From an uncultured Lachnospiraceae bacterium (GTDB taxonomy: Bacteria; Bacillota; Clostridia; Lachnospirales; Lachnospiraceae), in NCBI GenBank assembly GCA_910588565.1, contig CAJUPF010000041.1, forward strand, positions 1-29,608: a stretch of DNA of 29,608 nt. The letters are read 5' to 3'. A model generated the notes under the pieces. The model did no database searches, was not told where the DNA came from, and saw only the letters and a program-made list of their open reading frames with translations. Position numbers and translations under genes: made by a program. Shown one piece after another: positions 8,188-16,541 of the stretch. How positions within the stretch are numbered: the first letter of the stretch is position 1; the number at the start of each line of letters is the position of its first letter.

Positions 8188-8229
8188 AACCGGGAGCTTT
8201 GTACCATATGCAGTGCAAAACTCCCGGTT
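8188..8229 (-). terminator. Terminator hairpin of the TerD-AIM24 unit
   Basis: A perfect 9-bp inverted repeat lies at 8188-8196 and 8221-8229 (AACCGGGAG/CTCCCGGTT). The stem continues inward after one mismatch (TTTG/CAAA). Read on the minus strand it lies 13 bases after the AIM24 stop codon and is followed by TTATGC, a modest T tail. Confidence 0.65.
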
Positions 8230-8242
8230 GATATGATACCGC

Positions 8243-8950
8243 TTAATCGATGCTGACCTGGATGCCGCCCCGCCGTTCGGAAGGCTGGACGACTACAGAT
8301 ACAGGCTGGCTGCCACTCCATTCAAAGTAATAGGATTCGCCGGAAGCCTGCCCGATAAAGTTTTTCCAGGATAAGTCCGCCCGGATCTGTGGATCGCAGT
8401 AACCGGACTGTCCCATCCAGCAAATCACGGCGTCCGGATCGACGCAGATATTGTCCCTGCTCCTCTCGTTGTTTAAAACAATGGGATTTCCATTGGTGAG
8501 GATTGCAACATAAGCATTGTTTCCAGTTCCGGTCAGAGTAGAAGTAGCAAGTCCTTTCTGGGAAACTACGCCGCAGCCGATAAAACGGACGCTGTATTTG
8601 CAGTCCTGCGTAAAAGCCAGAATATTTTCGGATTCTACCGATACGATTTCGCCAATTGCCAGTTTATAGATCACAACATGCTGGCTGTAGTCCGCATAAT
8701 ATGTAACAGAATCCCCCATCATGGTAACTTTCATCAGGGGAATATTTTCTTTGGTGACACGGCGCATAATAGAACCCAGGGCCGCCTGGGCAATGTTGCC
8801 CTGCGGGCCTAATAACAGTTTTTCAAATTTGTAGTTTTTCCCCCCGGGGTTTTCTCCGGCAATAAAAGAACCGGCTTTTGTAAACAGAACGTCATTACCA
8901 GTACAGGTGACTTTTAAAGTCAGTTCATTGATTGTTTCAAATGTAAGCAT
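8243..8950 (-). CDS. AIM24-family protein
   Basis: The 235-residue protein is predicted from the ATG at 8948-8950, preceded by AGGAGG six bases upstream. A longer open frame reaching 9073 would overlap the TerD gene and lacks a ribosome site. Glycine-rich strands such as LFTKAGSFIAGE, the GPQGNIAQAALGSIMRR region, the GSGGV-like GCGVVSQKGLA motif, and LAFTQDCKYSV fit the AIM24/TIGR00266 family of beta-sandwich proteins. Their bacterial function is not established; they are often encoded beside Ter or stress proteins. It follows the TerD gene by 10 bases, so the two are one operon. There is no signal peptide or membrane helix, so it should be cytoplasmic. Confidence 0.8.
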   Translation of the reverse strand: MLTFETINELTLKVTCTGNDVLFTKAGSFIAGENPGGKNYKFEKLLLGPQGNIAQAALGSIMRRVTKENIPLMKVTMMGDSVTYYADYSQHVVIYKLAIGEIVSVESENILAFTQDCKYSVRFIGCGVVSQKGLATSTLTGTGNNAYVAILTNGNPIVLNNERSRDNICVDPDAVICWMGQSGYCDPQIRADLSWKNFIGQASGESYYFEWSGSQPVSVVVQPSERRGGIQVSID

Positions 8951-8960
8951 AGCTGTCCTC

Positions 8961-9818
8961 CTAATTTTGTACCTGCACGCCATAAAGTGCGCAGAGACCG
9001 GAAAGATCTCTTGCGACGCCATTGCCAACGGCGTTGAATTTCCAGATTCCATTGTGTTGATATAGTTCCCCAATCATCATAGAAATGACATTGGAATAAT
9101 AGTCGGTCATTTTAAAACTGACAAGTTCGCTTTGATCTGCGGCGTTCAGAACCCGAATATAGGCATCTTTCATCATACCAAAGTGAAGTTTTTTCTCAAA
9201 TGCTTCGTTGATCGTCAGAACAAAGACGATTTTTTGCACCTGCGGATGCAATCTGCGCAAATCTATCGTAATAGCTTCCCGATCGGCATCATTTGTGATC
9301 TGGAAACGGGTACTGCCATCCGGACTTGCTGTCTGCCCGTAAAATACAAACCAGGAATCTCCTGGTACCTTGCCGTCTGCACCAAGCAAAAACGCAGAGA
9401 CATCCACATCACACTGCGGATAATCCGTATTCCAGCCAAAACATGCCCGAACCAAAGAAAGTGCAGAAGCCGTTTCCAGAGATACCTTCTGGCCTTTTTG
9501 TACAGGTTTTCTAAGCGGTGGAATGGGTTTGGATACAGGAACTGGCTGCGGAACCGGACTTTGCTGCACAGGCGCCTGCTGCCCGGGAGTCTGCCGTTGT
9601 ATTCTGCTTTGCTGCCTGGCAGAAGCCTGCTGTTGTACAGACTGGGACTGCTGCGCAGGGTTTTGCGCTGCTTTCGTGGCAGCAGAAGAAGGCATCGAGC
9701 CATTGGAAGACGCAGATATGGTTCGGACATTTTGGATCTTCCCGGATTTGGTAGTATTTATGGATAAAATCGTGTCACGGTTGACTGCGCCTTTTGCATT
9801 CATTGGAATTGTAATCAT
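8961..9818 (-). CDS. terD: TerD-domain protein with Gln/Pro-rich N-terminal extension
   Basis: In this 285-residue protein a TerD domain fills about residues 108-285: KGQKVSL, a C-F-G-W-x-T motif, CDVDVSAFLLG, FVFYGQ, the acidic NDADREAITIDL segment, then FGMMKDAYIRV and a final GELYQHNGIWKFNAVGNG. The acidic residues are the calcium-binding sites of this family. Before it lie about 50 residues rich in Gln, Pro, Ser and Ala (about 52-105), a flexible linker not present in ordinary 190-residue TerD. The ribosome site is AAGGAG about five bases before the ATG. TerD proteins are linked to resistance to tellurite, phage, colicins and envelope stress, with mechanism unresolved. It is co-transcribed with the AIM24 gene; a TATAAT-like -10 occurs on the minus strand near 9913. 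Confidence 0.9.
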   Translation of the reverse strand: MITIPMNAKGAVNRDTILSINTTKSGKIQNVRTISASSNGSMPSSAATKAAQNPAQQSQSVQQQASARQQSRIQRQTPGQQAPVQQSPVPQPVPVSKPIPPLRKPVQKGQKVSLETASALSLVRACFGWNTDYPQCDVDVSAFLLGADGKVPGDSWFVFYGQTASPDGSTRFQITNDADREAITIDLRRLHPQVQKIVFVLTINEAFEKKLHFGMMKDAYIRVLNAADQSELVSFKMTDYYSNVISMMIGELYQHNGIWKFNAVGNGVARDLSGLCALYGVQVQN

Positions 9819-9965
9819 GCTGTCTCCTTAAAAACAGGCAGGCTCGCGCATGGACTGCGCTGACCGTGCCAAACGATAAAATCTGATAGCATCTGGTCTG
9901 CTACGCAGCTTATTATAACGCAGAAATGGGAATTAGGGAATGTTTTTCTATAATTTAAGATTTCA

Positions 9966-9994
9966 TTCACATTTCTGGTAAATCGTGTTATACT
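9966..9994 (+). promoter_or_regulatory. Promoter of the cyclophilin gene
   Basis: TTCACA at 9966-9971 and TATACT at 9989-9994 have a 17-bp spacer. Each hexamer matches five of six consensus bases. The expected start point lies about 25 bases before the ATG at 10026. Confidence 0.8.
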
Positions 9995-10025
9995 TGTCAG
10001 GATTAAATATTCAGGAGGATGAAAC

Positions 10026-10676
10026 ATGAAACACAAAATATGGAAATGGATTCTTGCCGGCGTATGCAGCGCATTGCTGCTGGCAGGCTGCGGAACTGAT
10101 TCTGGTTCGGAACAGAAAGCGGAAGATAATGCAGTATCAGCTGAGGCAGAAGGCGGCACAGAGGCGGACGGAACCCTGACAGGCAAGCATCATGTGGAGA
10201 TGGAAGTGAAAGACTATGGGACGATTAAAATTGAACTGGATGCTGACGCAGCGCCCATTACGGTCAATAATTTTGCCAAATTGGTAAAAGATGGATTTTA
10301 TGACGGACTGACTTTTCACCGGATTATCAGCGGATTTATGATCCAGGGCGGCGATCCGGACGGAAATGGCACTGGCGGCGCTTCAGAGACAATCAAAGGA
10401 GAATTTTCTGCGAATGGAGTGGAAAATCCGATCAAACATGTCCGCGGCGTTATTTCCATGGCTCGTTCTATGGAAAATGACAGTGCAAGCTCCCAGTTTT
10501 TTATTATGCATGAAGACGCGGATTATCTGGATGGGCAATATGCTGCATTTGGTGAAGTTACGGAAGGAATGGAAGTGGTGGATGCCATTTGTGAGAATAC
10601 GCCTGTACAGGATTCTAACGGAACGGTGGACGCGGCGGATCAGCCGGTCATTGAGAAGATTACGTTTGTTGATTAA
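10026..10676 (+). CDS. Cyclophilin-type peptidyl-prolyl isomerase lipoprotein
   Basis: The 216-residue protein begins with a lipoprotein signal peptide: positive start, hydrophobic core, and lipobox LLLAGC with C22 as lipidated residue. A Ser/Glu/Gly-rich tether follows (about 23-52), then a cyclophilin domain (about 56-215) with YDGLTFHRIISGFMIQGGD, where R99 is the catalytic arginine, plus SSQFFIMH and FGEVTEGMEVVD. It catalyses cis-trans isomerisation of proline peptide bonds, here on the outer face of the membrane, and probably helps fold exported proteins. An AGGAGG site precedes the ATG by about seven bases. It is monocistronic, bounded by its own promoter and by the terminator at 10683-10710. 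Confidence 0.94.
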   Translation: MKHKIWKWILAGVCSALLLAGCGTDSGSEQKAEDNAVSAEAEGGTEADGTLTGKHHVEMEVKDYGTIKIELDADAAPITVNNFAKLVKDGFYDGLTFHRIISGFMIQGGDPDGNGTGGASETIKGEFSANGVENPIKHVRGVISMARSMENDSASSQFFIMHEDADYLDGQYAAFGEVTEGMEVVDAICENTPVQDSNGTVDAADQPVIEKITFVD

Positions 10677-10682
10677 AGAAGA

Positions 10683-10710
10683 GGGGCATCCTTTAGCGGA
10701 TGCTCCTTTT
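10683..10710 (+). terminator. Rho-independent terminator of the cyclophilin gene
   Basis: A 9-bp stem with one wobble pair (GGGGCATCC at 10683-10691 with GGATGCTCC at 10698-10706) has a six-base loop and is followed by TTTTGTT. It starts seven bases after the stop codon. Confidence 0.9.
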
Positions 10711-10749
10711 GTTACTTTTGCAATGATTTATGCCCAGAGCATCCAAAAC

Positions 10750-10778
10750 TTGACAAGCCGGATGCCGGATTTTATGAT
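10750..10778 (+). promoter_or_regulatory. Promoter of the second two-component system
   Basis: Consensus TTGACA at 10750-10755 and TATGAT at 10773-10778 are spaced by 17 bp, about 45 bases before the response regulator ATG. Confidence 0.85.
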
Positions 10779-10822
10779 TGGAATGAGATACCACGCAAAC
10801 TGAATGGAAAGGATGACGGAAT

Positions 10823-11503
10823 ATGCGATATCATTGCCTGATTATAGATGATGAAAAACTGTTTGCCGACAGCACAGCGGAATATTTCAATCTGTTTGGC
10901 ATAAAAACAGCGCTCGCATACAGCGCTGCAGACTGCAGGGATTTTTTCAGAGAACATACGGCTGAACTGCTTTTGCTGGATATTAACTTGGGTGATGGCA
11001 GTGGATTTGATTTGTGCAAAGAGCTTCGGGGACATACAGATATTCCCATTCTGTTTCTATCGGCTCGGGCAAGTGATGATGATAAGATTATCGCCCTTAG
11101 TATTGGCGGCGATGATTATATTCAAAAGCCCTGTTCCCTCAGCGTTTTACTGGCAAAGGTCAAAGCGGTGCTGAAACGGTATGGGAGCAGGAGCGCAGCA
11201 AAATACACGGATGGGTATCTGACTGTGGATTTTAACACAAGAGAGGTACTGGTTGACCAAAATCCGGTAAAACTGACATCGCTGGAGTTTCGGCTGCTGG
11301 CCTATCTGATTCAGAATGCAGGGAGGATGATCCCCAAGCAGGAGCTTTTTGAAAAGGTCTGGGAAGATAAATTTACTGGCGACGGCACACTGAATGTACA
11401 TATCCGCAAAATACGTGAGGCAATTGAACGAAAACCGGGCAATCCGGAATATATTATTACGGTCTGGGGCGACGGCTATCGGTTTATAGGAGAACATCAA
11501 TGA
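10823..11503 (+). CDS. OmpR/PhoB-family response regulator (second system)
   Basis: The 226-residue protein has a receiver domain with acidic D9-D10-E11, phosphoacceptor D53 in LLLDINLGDGSG, and K102 in YIQKPCS. A winged-helix domain follows (about residues 128-224), with LTSLEFRLLAYL and TVWGDGYRF. The sequence resembles regulators of the VirR/BceR-like group that control antimicrobial peptide transporters. It has a consensus promoter of its own and overlaps the kinase gene by four bases (ATGA). Four phased repeats in front of the ABC transporter genes at 12843-15945 are its probable binding site. Confidence 0.94.
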   Translation: MRYHCLIIDDEKLFADSTAEYFNLFGIKTALAYSAADCRDFFREHTAELLLLDINLGDGSGFDLCKELRGHTDIPILFLSARASDDDKIIALSIGGDDYIQKPCSLSVLLAKVKAVLKRYGSRSAAKYTDGYLTVDFNTREVLVDQNPVKLTSLEFRLLAYLIQNAGRMIPKQELFEKVWEDKFTGDGTLNVHIRKIREAIERKPGNPEYIITVWGDGYRFIGEHQ

Positions 11504-12759
11504 AAAATCATATTTTTTTCTGGGGGCTGACCGGTGTTTTTCTAATGGAACTTTTGGTTCTTTTCCTGTCTGTGTGTTTTAAGACAGAAAATCTTCAGGA
11601 TACCGTAGCAGTCAATGAAGCTGTGCAGACCGTGCAGAATGACTGGGACTCTCTGGCAAAACATAACAATCAGACCCCCCTTGACTATGTTGTGCTCGGC
11701 ACAGACGGGACGGTTCTGTATAGGACAAAACCGGGATTAAGTGAAAGCATACATGCGGCAGTCAGCCATAAAGATACTATTCTGGATATTGAAGTTCAAG
11801 GGATGACTACAGGTAAAATCATTATTTACAATACGGACGCAATGCTGTTTCAATCGAAGAAGCAGGCTGTGATATATGCTGTGATAGCAGCAATGCTGAT
11901 ACAGTGCGGGATTTGCGCGGGCTATTTTTTCTATATGCGCCGCGTGATTATCCGGCCATTTTTGAAATTGAAAAAATTTGCGGAGCGTATTGCAGGAGGA
12001 AATCTGGAGATTCCGTTAGAAATGGATCGGCAAAATTTATTCGGGGCATTTACGGAAAGCTTTGATTTGATGCGTTTTGAGTTAAAAAAAGCACGGATTG
12101 CCGAAGCAAAAGCAAACGAGAGCAAAAAGGAACTGGTGGCAAAGCTTTCGCATGATATTAAAACGCCGGTTGCAAGTATCCGGGCCGCTTCTGAGGTAGG
12201 CGCAGCGCTGTCAGCAGATGAAAAAAACAGGAAGAATTATGAGCAGATTGTCCGGAAAGCAGACCAGATTAATACACTGGTTACTAATCTGTTTGCTGCC
12301 ACATTAGAAGAACTGCATGAGTTTTCCGTAACACCGTCAGAGCTGAAAAGCAAAGAGCTGCGGGTGATACTGGAGAATGCCGATTACCTGCACCGTGCTG
12401 CAATACCGCCTGTTCCGGACTGCCTGCTGTTTGCGGACAGGCTTCGTCTGCAGCAGGTATTTGATAATCTGTTTGCCAATTCCTATAAATATGGCAATAC
12501 AGCTATAACTGTAACCATATGTGCAGAGGATTCCTGCCTTGCTGTCTGTATCGAAGATTGCGGCGGCGGCGTCGACAGCCTGGAGCTGCCGCTTCTGAAA
12601 GAAAAATTTAAGCGCGGAAGCAACGCAAAACATATAGAAGGCGCGGGGCTTGGGCTGTATATTTCTGATTATTGTATGAAGAACATGCAGGGCCGGCTTG
12701 AAATTGAAAACGGAGAAGCCGGGCTGAAAGCGGTGGTCCAGATTGCTTTTGCAGGATGA
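11500..12759 (+). CDS. Membrane sensor histidine kinase (second system)
   Basis: The 419-residue kinase has TM1 at about residues 5-26, an extracellular domain of about 90 residues, TM2 at about 122-146, a HAMP linker (about 147-200), and HisKA with H218 in AKLSHDIKTPVAS. The HATPase_c domain has an FDNLFANSYKYG N box, EDCGGGVD as G1 and GAGLGLYISDY as G2. The extracellular part is large enough to bind a ligand, unlike the short kinase at 3648-4601, so the two systems probably sense differently. It is translationally coupled to the response regulator and sits directly upstream of an ABC transporter whose expression it probably controls. Confidence 0.93.
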   Translation: MKNHIFFWGLTGVFLMELLVLFLSVCFKTENLQDTVAVNEAVQTVQNDWDSLAKHNNQTPLDYVVLGTDGTVLYRTKPGLSESIHAAVSHKDTILDIEVQGMTTGKIIIYNTDAMLFQSKKQAVIYAVIAAMLIQCGICAGYFFYMRRVIIRPFLKLKKFAERIAGGNLEIPLEMDRQNLFGAFTESFDLMRFELKKARIAEAKANESKKELVAKLSHDIKTPVASIRAASEVGAALSADEKNRKNYEQIVRKADQINTLVTNLFAATLEELHEFSVTPSELKSKELRVILENADYLHRAAIPPVPDCLLFADRLRLQQVFDNLFANSYKYGNTAITVTICAEDSCLAVCIEDCGGGVDSLELPLLKEKFKRGSNAKHIEGAGLGLYISDYCMKNMQGRLEIENGEAGLKAVVQIAFAG

Positions 12760-12760
12760 T

Positions 12761-12814
12761 TTAAGGGATATTTAAGGATTGCGTAAAGATCGTTAAGAAT
12801 TAAAACCATAGAAT
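12761..12814 (+). promoter_or_regulatory. Four phased TTAAGGAT-like repeats and -10 element
   Basis: TTAAGGGAT (12761), TTAAGGAT (12772), GTAAAGAT (12783) and GTTAAGAAT (12792) are spaced by 10-11 bp on one face of the helix. TAGAAT follows at 12809-12814 with no good -35 at normal distance. This is the pattern expected for an OmpR-type regulator activating the ABC transporter genes downstream. Confidence 0.6.
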
Positions 12815-12842
12815 AGAACATGCAAAAAGGAGGGCATTTCAT

Positions 12843-13601
12843 ATGAAAGAAATTTTATTGAAGACAGAAAAATTAAGTAAGTCCTTTTCCAATGGCGGTA
12901 CAATGCAGCATGTTCTGAAAAATATCGATCTGCAGCTTTACAAAGGCGACTTTACGGTGATTATGGGAGCAAGCGGTGCCGGGAAAACCACGCTTTTGTA
13001 CGCGCTTTCCGGAATGGACACGCCTACGCTTGGCAAAATCACGTTTGGTGAAAAGGTGATTTCCGGCCTAAATTCCGACGGGCTTGCGGTGTTCCGGCGT
13101 GATCATTGCGGATTTGTATTTCAGCAGATCTATCTGATCGATGGAATGAGTGTTATGGATAATGTACTGTCCGCAGGACTTCTTGTAAACAAGGATAAAA
13201 AGATGCTTGTGGCAAAAGCCAGGGAATTGTTCGCGGCAGTCGATATTTCTGAAGAGACGCAGCGGAAATTCCCTACACAGATTTCTGGAGGAGAAGCCCA
13301 GAGAGTGGGAATCGTACGTGCGCTGATCAATTCGCCTGAAATTCTGTTTGCGGATGAACCGACAGGAGCGCTAAATTCCAAAACGGGGCTTGATGTATTA
13401 GATACGCTTACAAAGTTCCATAAGCAGGGGCAGAGTGTTGTTATGGTAACGCATGATATGCGTTCCGCGCGCCGCGGCAACCGTATTTTGTACTTAAAGG
13501 ACGGAACGGTTTTAGGGGAATGCGATTTGGGCAGATATTCGCATGGCGACAGAAAAAGACATGAAAAGCTTTCTGCATTTTTAAACGAGATGGGGTGGTA
13601 A
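12843..13601 (+). CDS. ABC transporter ATP-binding protein, MacB/BceA-like
   Basis: The 252-residue ATPase has Walker A GASGAGKT at 42-49, the Q loop in FVFQQIYLI, signature ISGGEAQRV near 147-155, Walker B ILFADEPTGALN with D171-E172, and the H loop in VTHDM. These place it in the LolD/MacB/BceA group that powers mechanotransmission permeases. A strong AAGGAGGG ribosome site precedes the ATG. The permease gene follows after one base (TAATATG). With the two-component system just upstream it forms a peptide-antibiotic resistance or sensing module. Confidence 0.94.
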   Translation: MKEILLKTEKLSKSFSNGGTMQHVLKNIDLQLYKGDFTVIMGASGAGKTTLLYALSGMDTPTLGKITFGEKVISGLNSDGLAVFRRDHCGFVFQQIYLIDGMSVMDNVLSAGLLVNKDKKMLVAKARELFAAVDISEETQRKFPTQISGGEAQRVGIVRALINSPEILFADEPTGALNSKTGLDVLDTLTKFHKQGQSVVMVTHDMRSARRGNRILYLKDGTVLGECDLGRYSHGDRKRHEKLSAFLNEMGW

Positions 13602-13602
13602 T

Positions 13603-15945
13603 ATGCGAAAAAGTATTCTGATTATCCGCTCAAATATCCGAAGGGCAAAAGGCCAGACAGTCTCAATGCTTGTTCTGATTCTGCTCGCAGCGCTAATGCT
13701 CAATCTCTGGCTGATGCTTACTATGGACTACAAAGCCAATTTTAACAGATACCATGATAAACTCAATGCCGAACACGTCACTTTAGCAGTAGATGGCAAC
13801 GATCGCAAATTTCAGGGGTTTCTGTCACAAACGCTTGAACATGACAACCGTACTGCAGAGTTTTGTCTGGATAACTGTATGCATATGGCCTGTTCCTTTC
13901 CATATAATGGCGGCTCAATCAATCTCTGGTTTGTCTTTATGGAAAAGCAGACGGCTGTCAGCCGTTCTGTCGGCAGAGCTGAAATTGTAGAAGAAGGCAC
14001 ATTTGCTAGCGGTATATATCTTCCCATGCTATATAAAACAGGGGATATTGCCGTAGGAAAACCGATTGAGATTTCGATCGGCAGCCATAAAGAGACATAT
14101 ACAGTCTGCGGTTTTTTCAACAATGTCATGACAGGATCGCATAATTGCACGCTGACGGAAGCCATTCTTACAGAAGATAAATACAAAGAACTCGAAGCTG
14201 GCGGCTATGCGCAGCAGGCAACATTGTGTTCGGTGCGTCTAAAAGATAAATCAGAAAATCTGCTCTATGAAGCAGATCTGAAAAATACAGTTTCCGAACA
14301 GTATCCTGCTCTTACGATGGTGAGCAATTGCTATGATACCGTATCCCAGTCACGATATATTTCTCAGATGATTTGCTCAGGAATTATGAGCGCAATGGCG
14401 TTTTTTGTGCTTCTGATTGCGCTTGTGGTAATTGTCTCAAATATTATCAATTACATACAGGTTCATATGAAAAATCTGGGTGCGCTGAAAGCCACAGGCT
14501 ATACGTCAGGACAGCTGATCCGGATCTTATTAGTACAGTTTTTGAGCCTGGCTTTTCTCACAGCATTTGCCGGAGCCGGGCTTTCTTACTGCTTGTTTCC
14601 AAAAGTTAACGCTATGATGATCGCACAGACGGGAATCCCATACGCCATACACTTTTTACCGCTGCCGCTTGTGATTTCAATTGCTGTATTGTGCGGTACC
14701 GTTGCGCTCGCCGTATGGCTGGCGTCACGCCAAATTAAAAAACTAGAGCCTGTTACCGCATTGAGAGCCGGGATTTTGACGCACAATTTCAAACGAAATT
14801 ATGTTCCGTTAGAACAGACAAAAGCGCCGCTGAACCTTGCCCTTGCGCTGAAAACTGCGCTTTCTGGAATCCGGCATAATATAACTGTCTGTATTACAAT
14901 GATGGTTCTTTCGCTTGTCGTCGTTTTTTCCGGGATGATGCTCGAAAATGTAATAACAGATATGACGCCGTTTTTAAACCTGATTGTCGGCGAAACTGCG
15001 GATAGCTGTATCAACATACAGAGCGAAGCGGAGGACGATTTTATACGGAACATAAATGCAGACAGCCGTGTGGAACAGTTTTATTTGTATACTTCCCTGA
15101 ATGTATCTCATGTTGGCGGCGCGGAGCTGATGGCAACAATCTGTGACGATTTTGCAAAAATCACAAATCAGGATATTGTGTTCGAGGGAAGATTCCCAAA
15201 ATACGATAACGAGATCGCAGTTGCTGCCAAGTATGCCAAAGAACATGGCTTTAGGATTGGCGATGAAATAGAAATAACAGGAAACGGTAAACAGGGAAGA
15301 TATCTGATTTGTGGTTTTACACAGATTTCCAACAATCTCGGCAGGGACTGCCTGCTTACCAGGGCGGGCTATGAACGGTTAGGAACGCTTACAAACCTCA
15401 GTTATAATATCAATGTTGACAGCAAAACCGATATCGAAACGTTTCATCTGGAACGAAAAGAAGAATTAAATGGAAACATAAATGCAGCAGTAAATATGGA
15501 TGCCATGATAAAGAGCGTGGCCAGCGTATATGTTTCTCTTATGACAATTATCGTATGCGCCGTACTTGTGCTTTCCGCCATTATTATCGCTTTTGTCCTG
15601 TATCTGCTTGTGCGTACCATGCTCAATCATAAAAAACGCGACTATGGAATCCTGAAATCCCTCGGCTTTACGACCGGACAGCTGATCCTGCAGACAGCGC
15701 TGTCGTTTATGCCCACAATTATAGTATCTGCCGCAATCGGGCTTATGGTATGCAGCCTGATAATTAACCCATTCATAGCATTATTTTTAAATGGTATTGG
15801 GATCGTAACATGTTCATTTACCGTTCCGGCCGGATTTATCACAGCTGCAGGAATCGGACTTGTGCTGTTTGCTTTTTTGACAGCCTGCACACTGTCTTTA
15901 AAAATCAGGAAAATTACTCCAAGCACACTGCTTTCGGGGGAATAA
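13603..15945 (+). CDS. FtsX-family ABC permease, MacB/Bce-like
   Basis: This 780-residue protein has an N-terminal helix (about residues 18-40), an extracellular domain of about 210 residues, and a first FtsX block of three helices (about 262-290, 310-335, 350-372). A second N-helix (about 434-455), another extracellular domain and a second FtsX block (about 650-680, 700-725, 740-770) follow. Each FtsX block has the family's G-x-L-K-A/S-x-G turn (LGALKATGYT; YGILKSLGFT). The duplicated plan is typical of large Firmicutes permeases that remove peptide antibiotics from the membrane without full transport. It pairs with the ATPase one base upstream and is the last gene of its unit. Confidence 0.92.
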   Translation: MRKSILIIRSNIRRAKGQTVSMLVLILLAALMLNLWLMLTMDYKANFNRYHDKLNAEHVTLAVDGNDRKFQGFLSQTLEHDNRTAEFCLDNCMHMACSFPYNGGSINLWFVFMEKQTAVSRSVGRAEIVEEGTFASGIYLPMLYKTGDIAVGKPIEISIGSHKETYTVCGFFNNVMTGSHNCTLTEAILTEDKYKELEAGGYAQQATLCSVRLKDKSENLLYEADLKNTVSEQYPALTMVSNCYDTVSQSRYISQMICSGIMSAMAFFVLLIALVVIVSNIINYIQVHMKNLGALKATGYTSGQLIRILLVQFLSLAFLTAFAGAGLSYCLFPKVNAMMIAQTGIPYAIHFLPLPLVISIAVLCGTVALAVWLASRQIKKLEPVTALRAGILTHNFKRNYVPLEQTKAPLNLALALKTALSGIRHNITVCITMMVLSLVVVFSGMMLENVITDMTPFLNLIVGETADSCINIQSEAEDDFIRNINADSRVEQFYLYTSLNVSHVGGAELMATICDDFAKITNQDIVFEGRFPKYDNEIAVAAKYAKEHGFRIGDEIEITGNGKQGRYLICGFTQISNNLGRDCLLTRAGYERLGTLTNLSYNINVDSKTDIETFHLERKEELNGNINAAVNMDAMIKSVASVYVSLMTIIVCAVLVLSAIIIAFVLYLLVRTMLNHKKRDYGILKSLGFTTGQLILQTALSFMPTIIVSAAIGLMVCSLIINPFIALFLNGIGIVTCSFTVPAGFITAAGIGLVLFAFLTACTLSLKIRKITPSTLLSGE

Positions 15946-15986
15946 CAGCAAGATGTGACGGAAAAACATGCAGCCAAAAAGAGAAG

Positions 15987-16041
15987 ATATCCCTGTAAGA
16001 ATCGATCAGAGGTATACAGATTCTGATTCTTACAGGGATAT
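15987..16041. terminator. 17-bp perfect inverted repeat, probable bidirectional terminator
   Basis: ATATCCCTGTAAGAATC at 15987-16003 is repeated inverted at 16025-16041 with a 21-base loop. It lies between convergent genes: the permease ends at 15945 and the XRE gene ends at 16066. T-rich stretches follow on the minus side (TCTTCTCTTTTT) and weakly on the plus side. Confidence 0.75.
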
Positions 16042-16065
16042 TTCTGTCTGCGGACAACCCCTGTT

Positions 16066-16428
16066 CTATTGTGGTTCGGGATTGAAATGGATTAATTCAT
16101 TCAGGTTTTTGGCAAGTTCTATCAGATTCTTCTTTTTTTCATCCGGGCAGGAGCGGTATATATCAATCAGTACACAGGGGAGCTGAGGCGGTTCTCCATC
16201 GCCTTTCAGCAGGTAATCCAGGCTGACTTCAAAAAGATGTGATAAAAAAATCAGTTTTTCTACGGCAAGGCCTGTAATGCCGCGTTCCACTTCGCTATAG
16301 TGTTTGACAGAGATATCCAGGATTTCTGCCATGTTTTCCTGGGTAAGGCTGGATTGCAGACGGCAGGCACGGATTCGTTTGCCCATATCAGGTTTGTAAT
16401 CATTAATAATATAATCGTAAATATTCAT
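16066..16428 (-). CDS. XRE-family HTH transcriptional regulator
   Basis: The 120-residue protein has an N-terminal leader of about 15 residues, then an XRE/Cro-type HTH domain (about residues 16-75): KRIRACRLQ, LTQENMAEILDIS, a recognition helix with VKHYSEVERG, and a final VSLDYLLKGD. The tail of about 45 residues is partly helical and may dimerise. Ribosome site AGGTGG lies six bases before the ATG. The gene diverges from the essC promoter, with about 430 bases between the two starts, so it is a reasonable but unproven candidate for regulating the type VII locus, and possibly the matching promoter at 27409. Its own promoter reads toward it from 16485. Confidence 0.9.
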   Translation of the reverse strand: MNIYDYIINDYKPDMGKRIRACRLQSSLTQENMAEILDISVKHYSEVERGITGLAVEKLIFLSHLFEVSLDYLLKGDGEPPQLPCVLIDIYRSCPDEKKKNLIELAKNLNELIHFNPEPQ

Positions 16429-16457
16429 TGCGCACCACCTTGTATTATTTATGATTC

Positions 16458-16485
16458 ATTATAGTTTACCGCTATTGTTATCAAA
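16458..16485 (-). promoter_or_regulatory. Promoter of the XRE regulator
   Basis: On the minus strand, TTTGAT (16480-16485) and consensus TATAAT (16458-16463) are separated by 16 bp, about 30 bases before the ATG. A TTGACA at 16501-16506 is an alternative upstream -35. Confidence 0.6.
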
Positions 16486-16541
16486 ATAACCCTGTAAGTA
16501 TGTCAAAACACAACATTAAAAGTTGATGGCTTGTGGGTGTA

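Noticed and set aside
8951..9073. N-terminal extension of the AIM24 protein to 9073
   Set aside because: It would overlap the TerD gene by over 110 bases without a ribosome site, while the ATG at 8950 has AGGAGG at ideal spacing and gives normal family length.
9132..9831. Plus-strand frames opposite the TerD gene with Cys-rich or Arg-rich products
   Set aside because: The compositions arise from reading the Gln/Pro-rich linker of TerD on the other strand.
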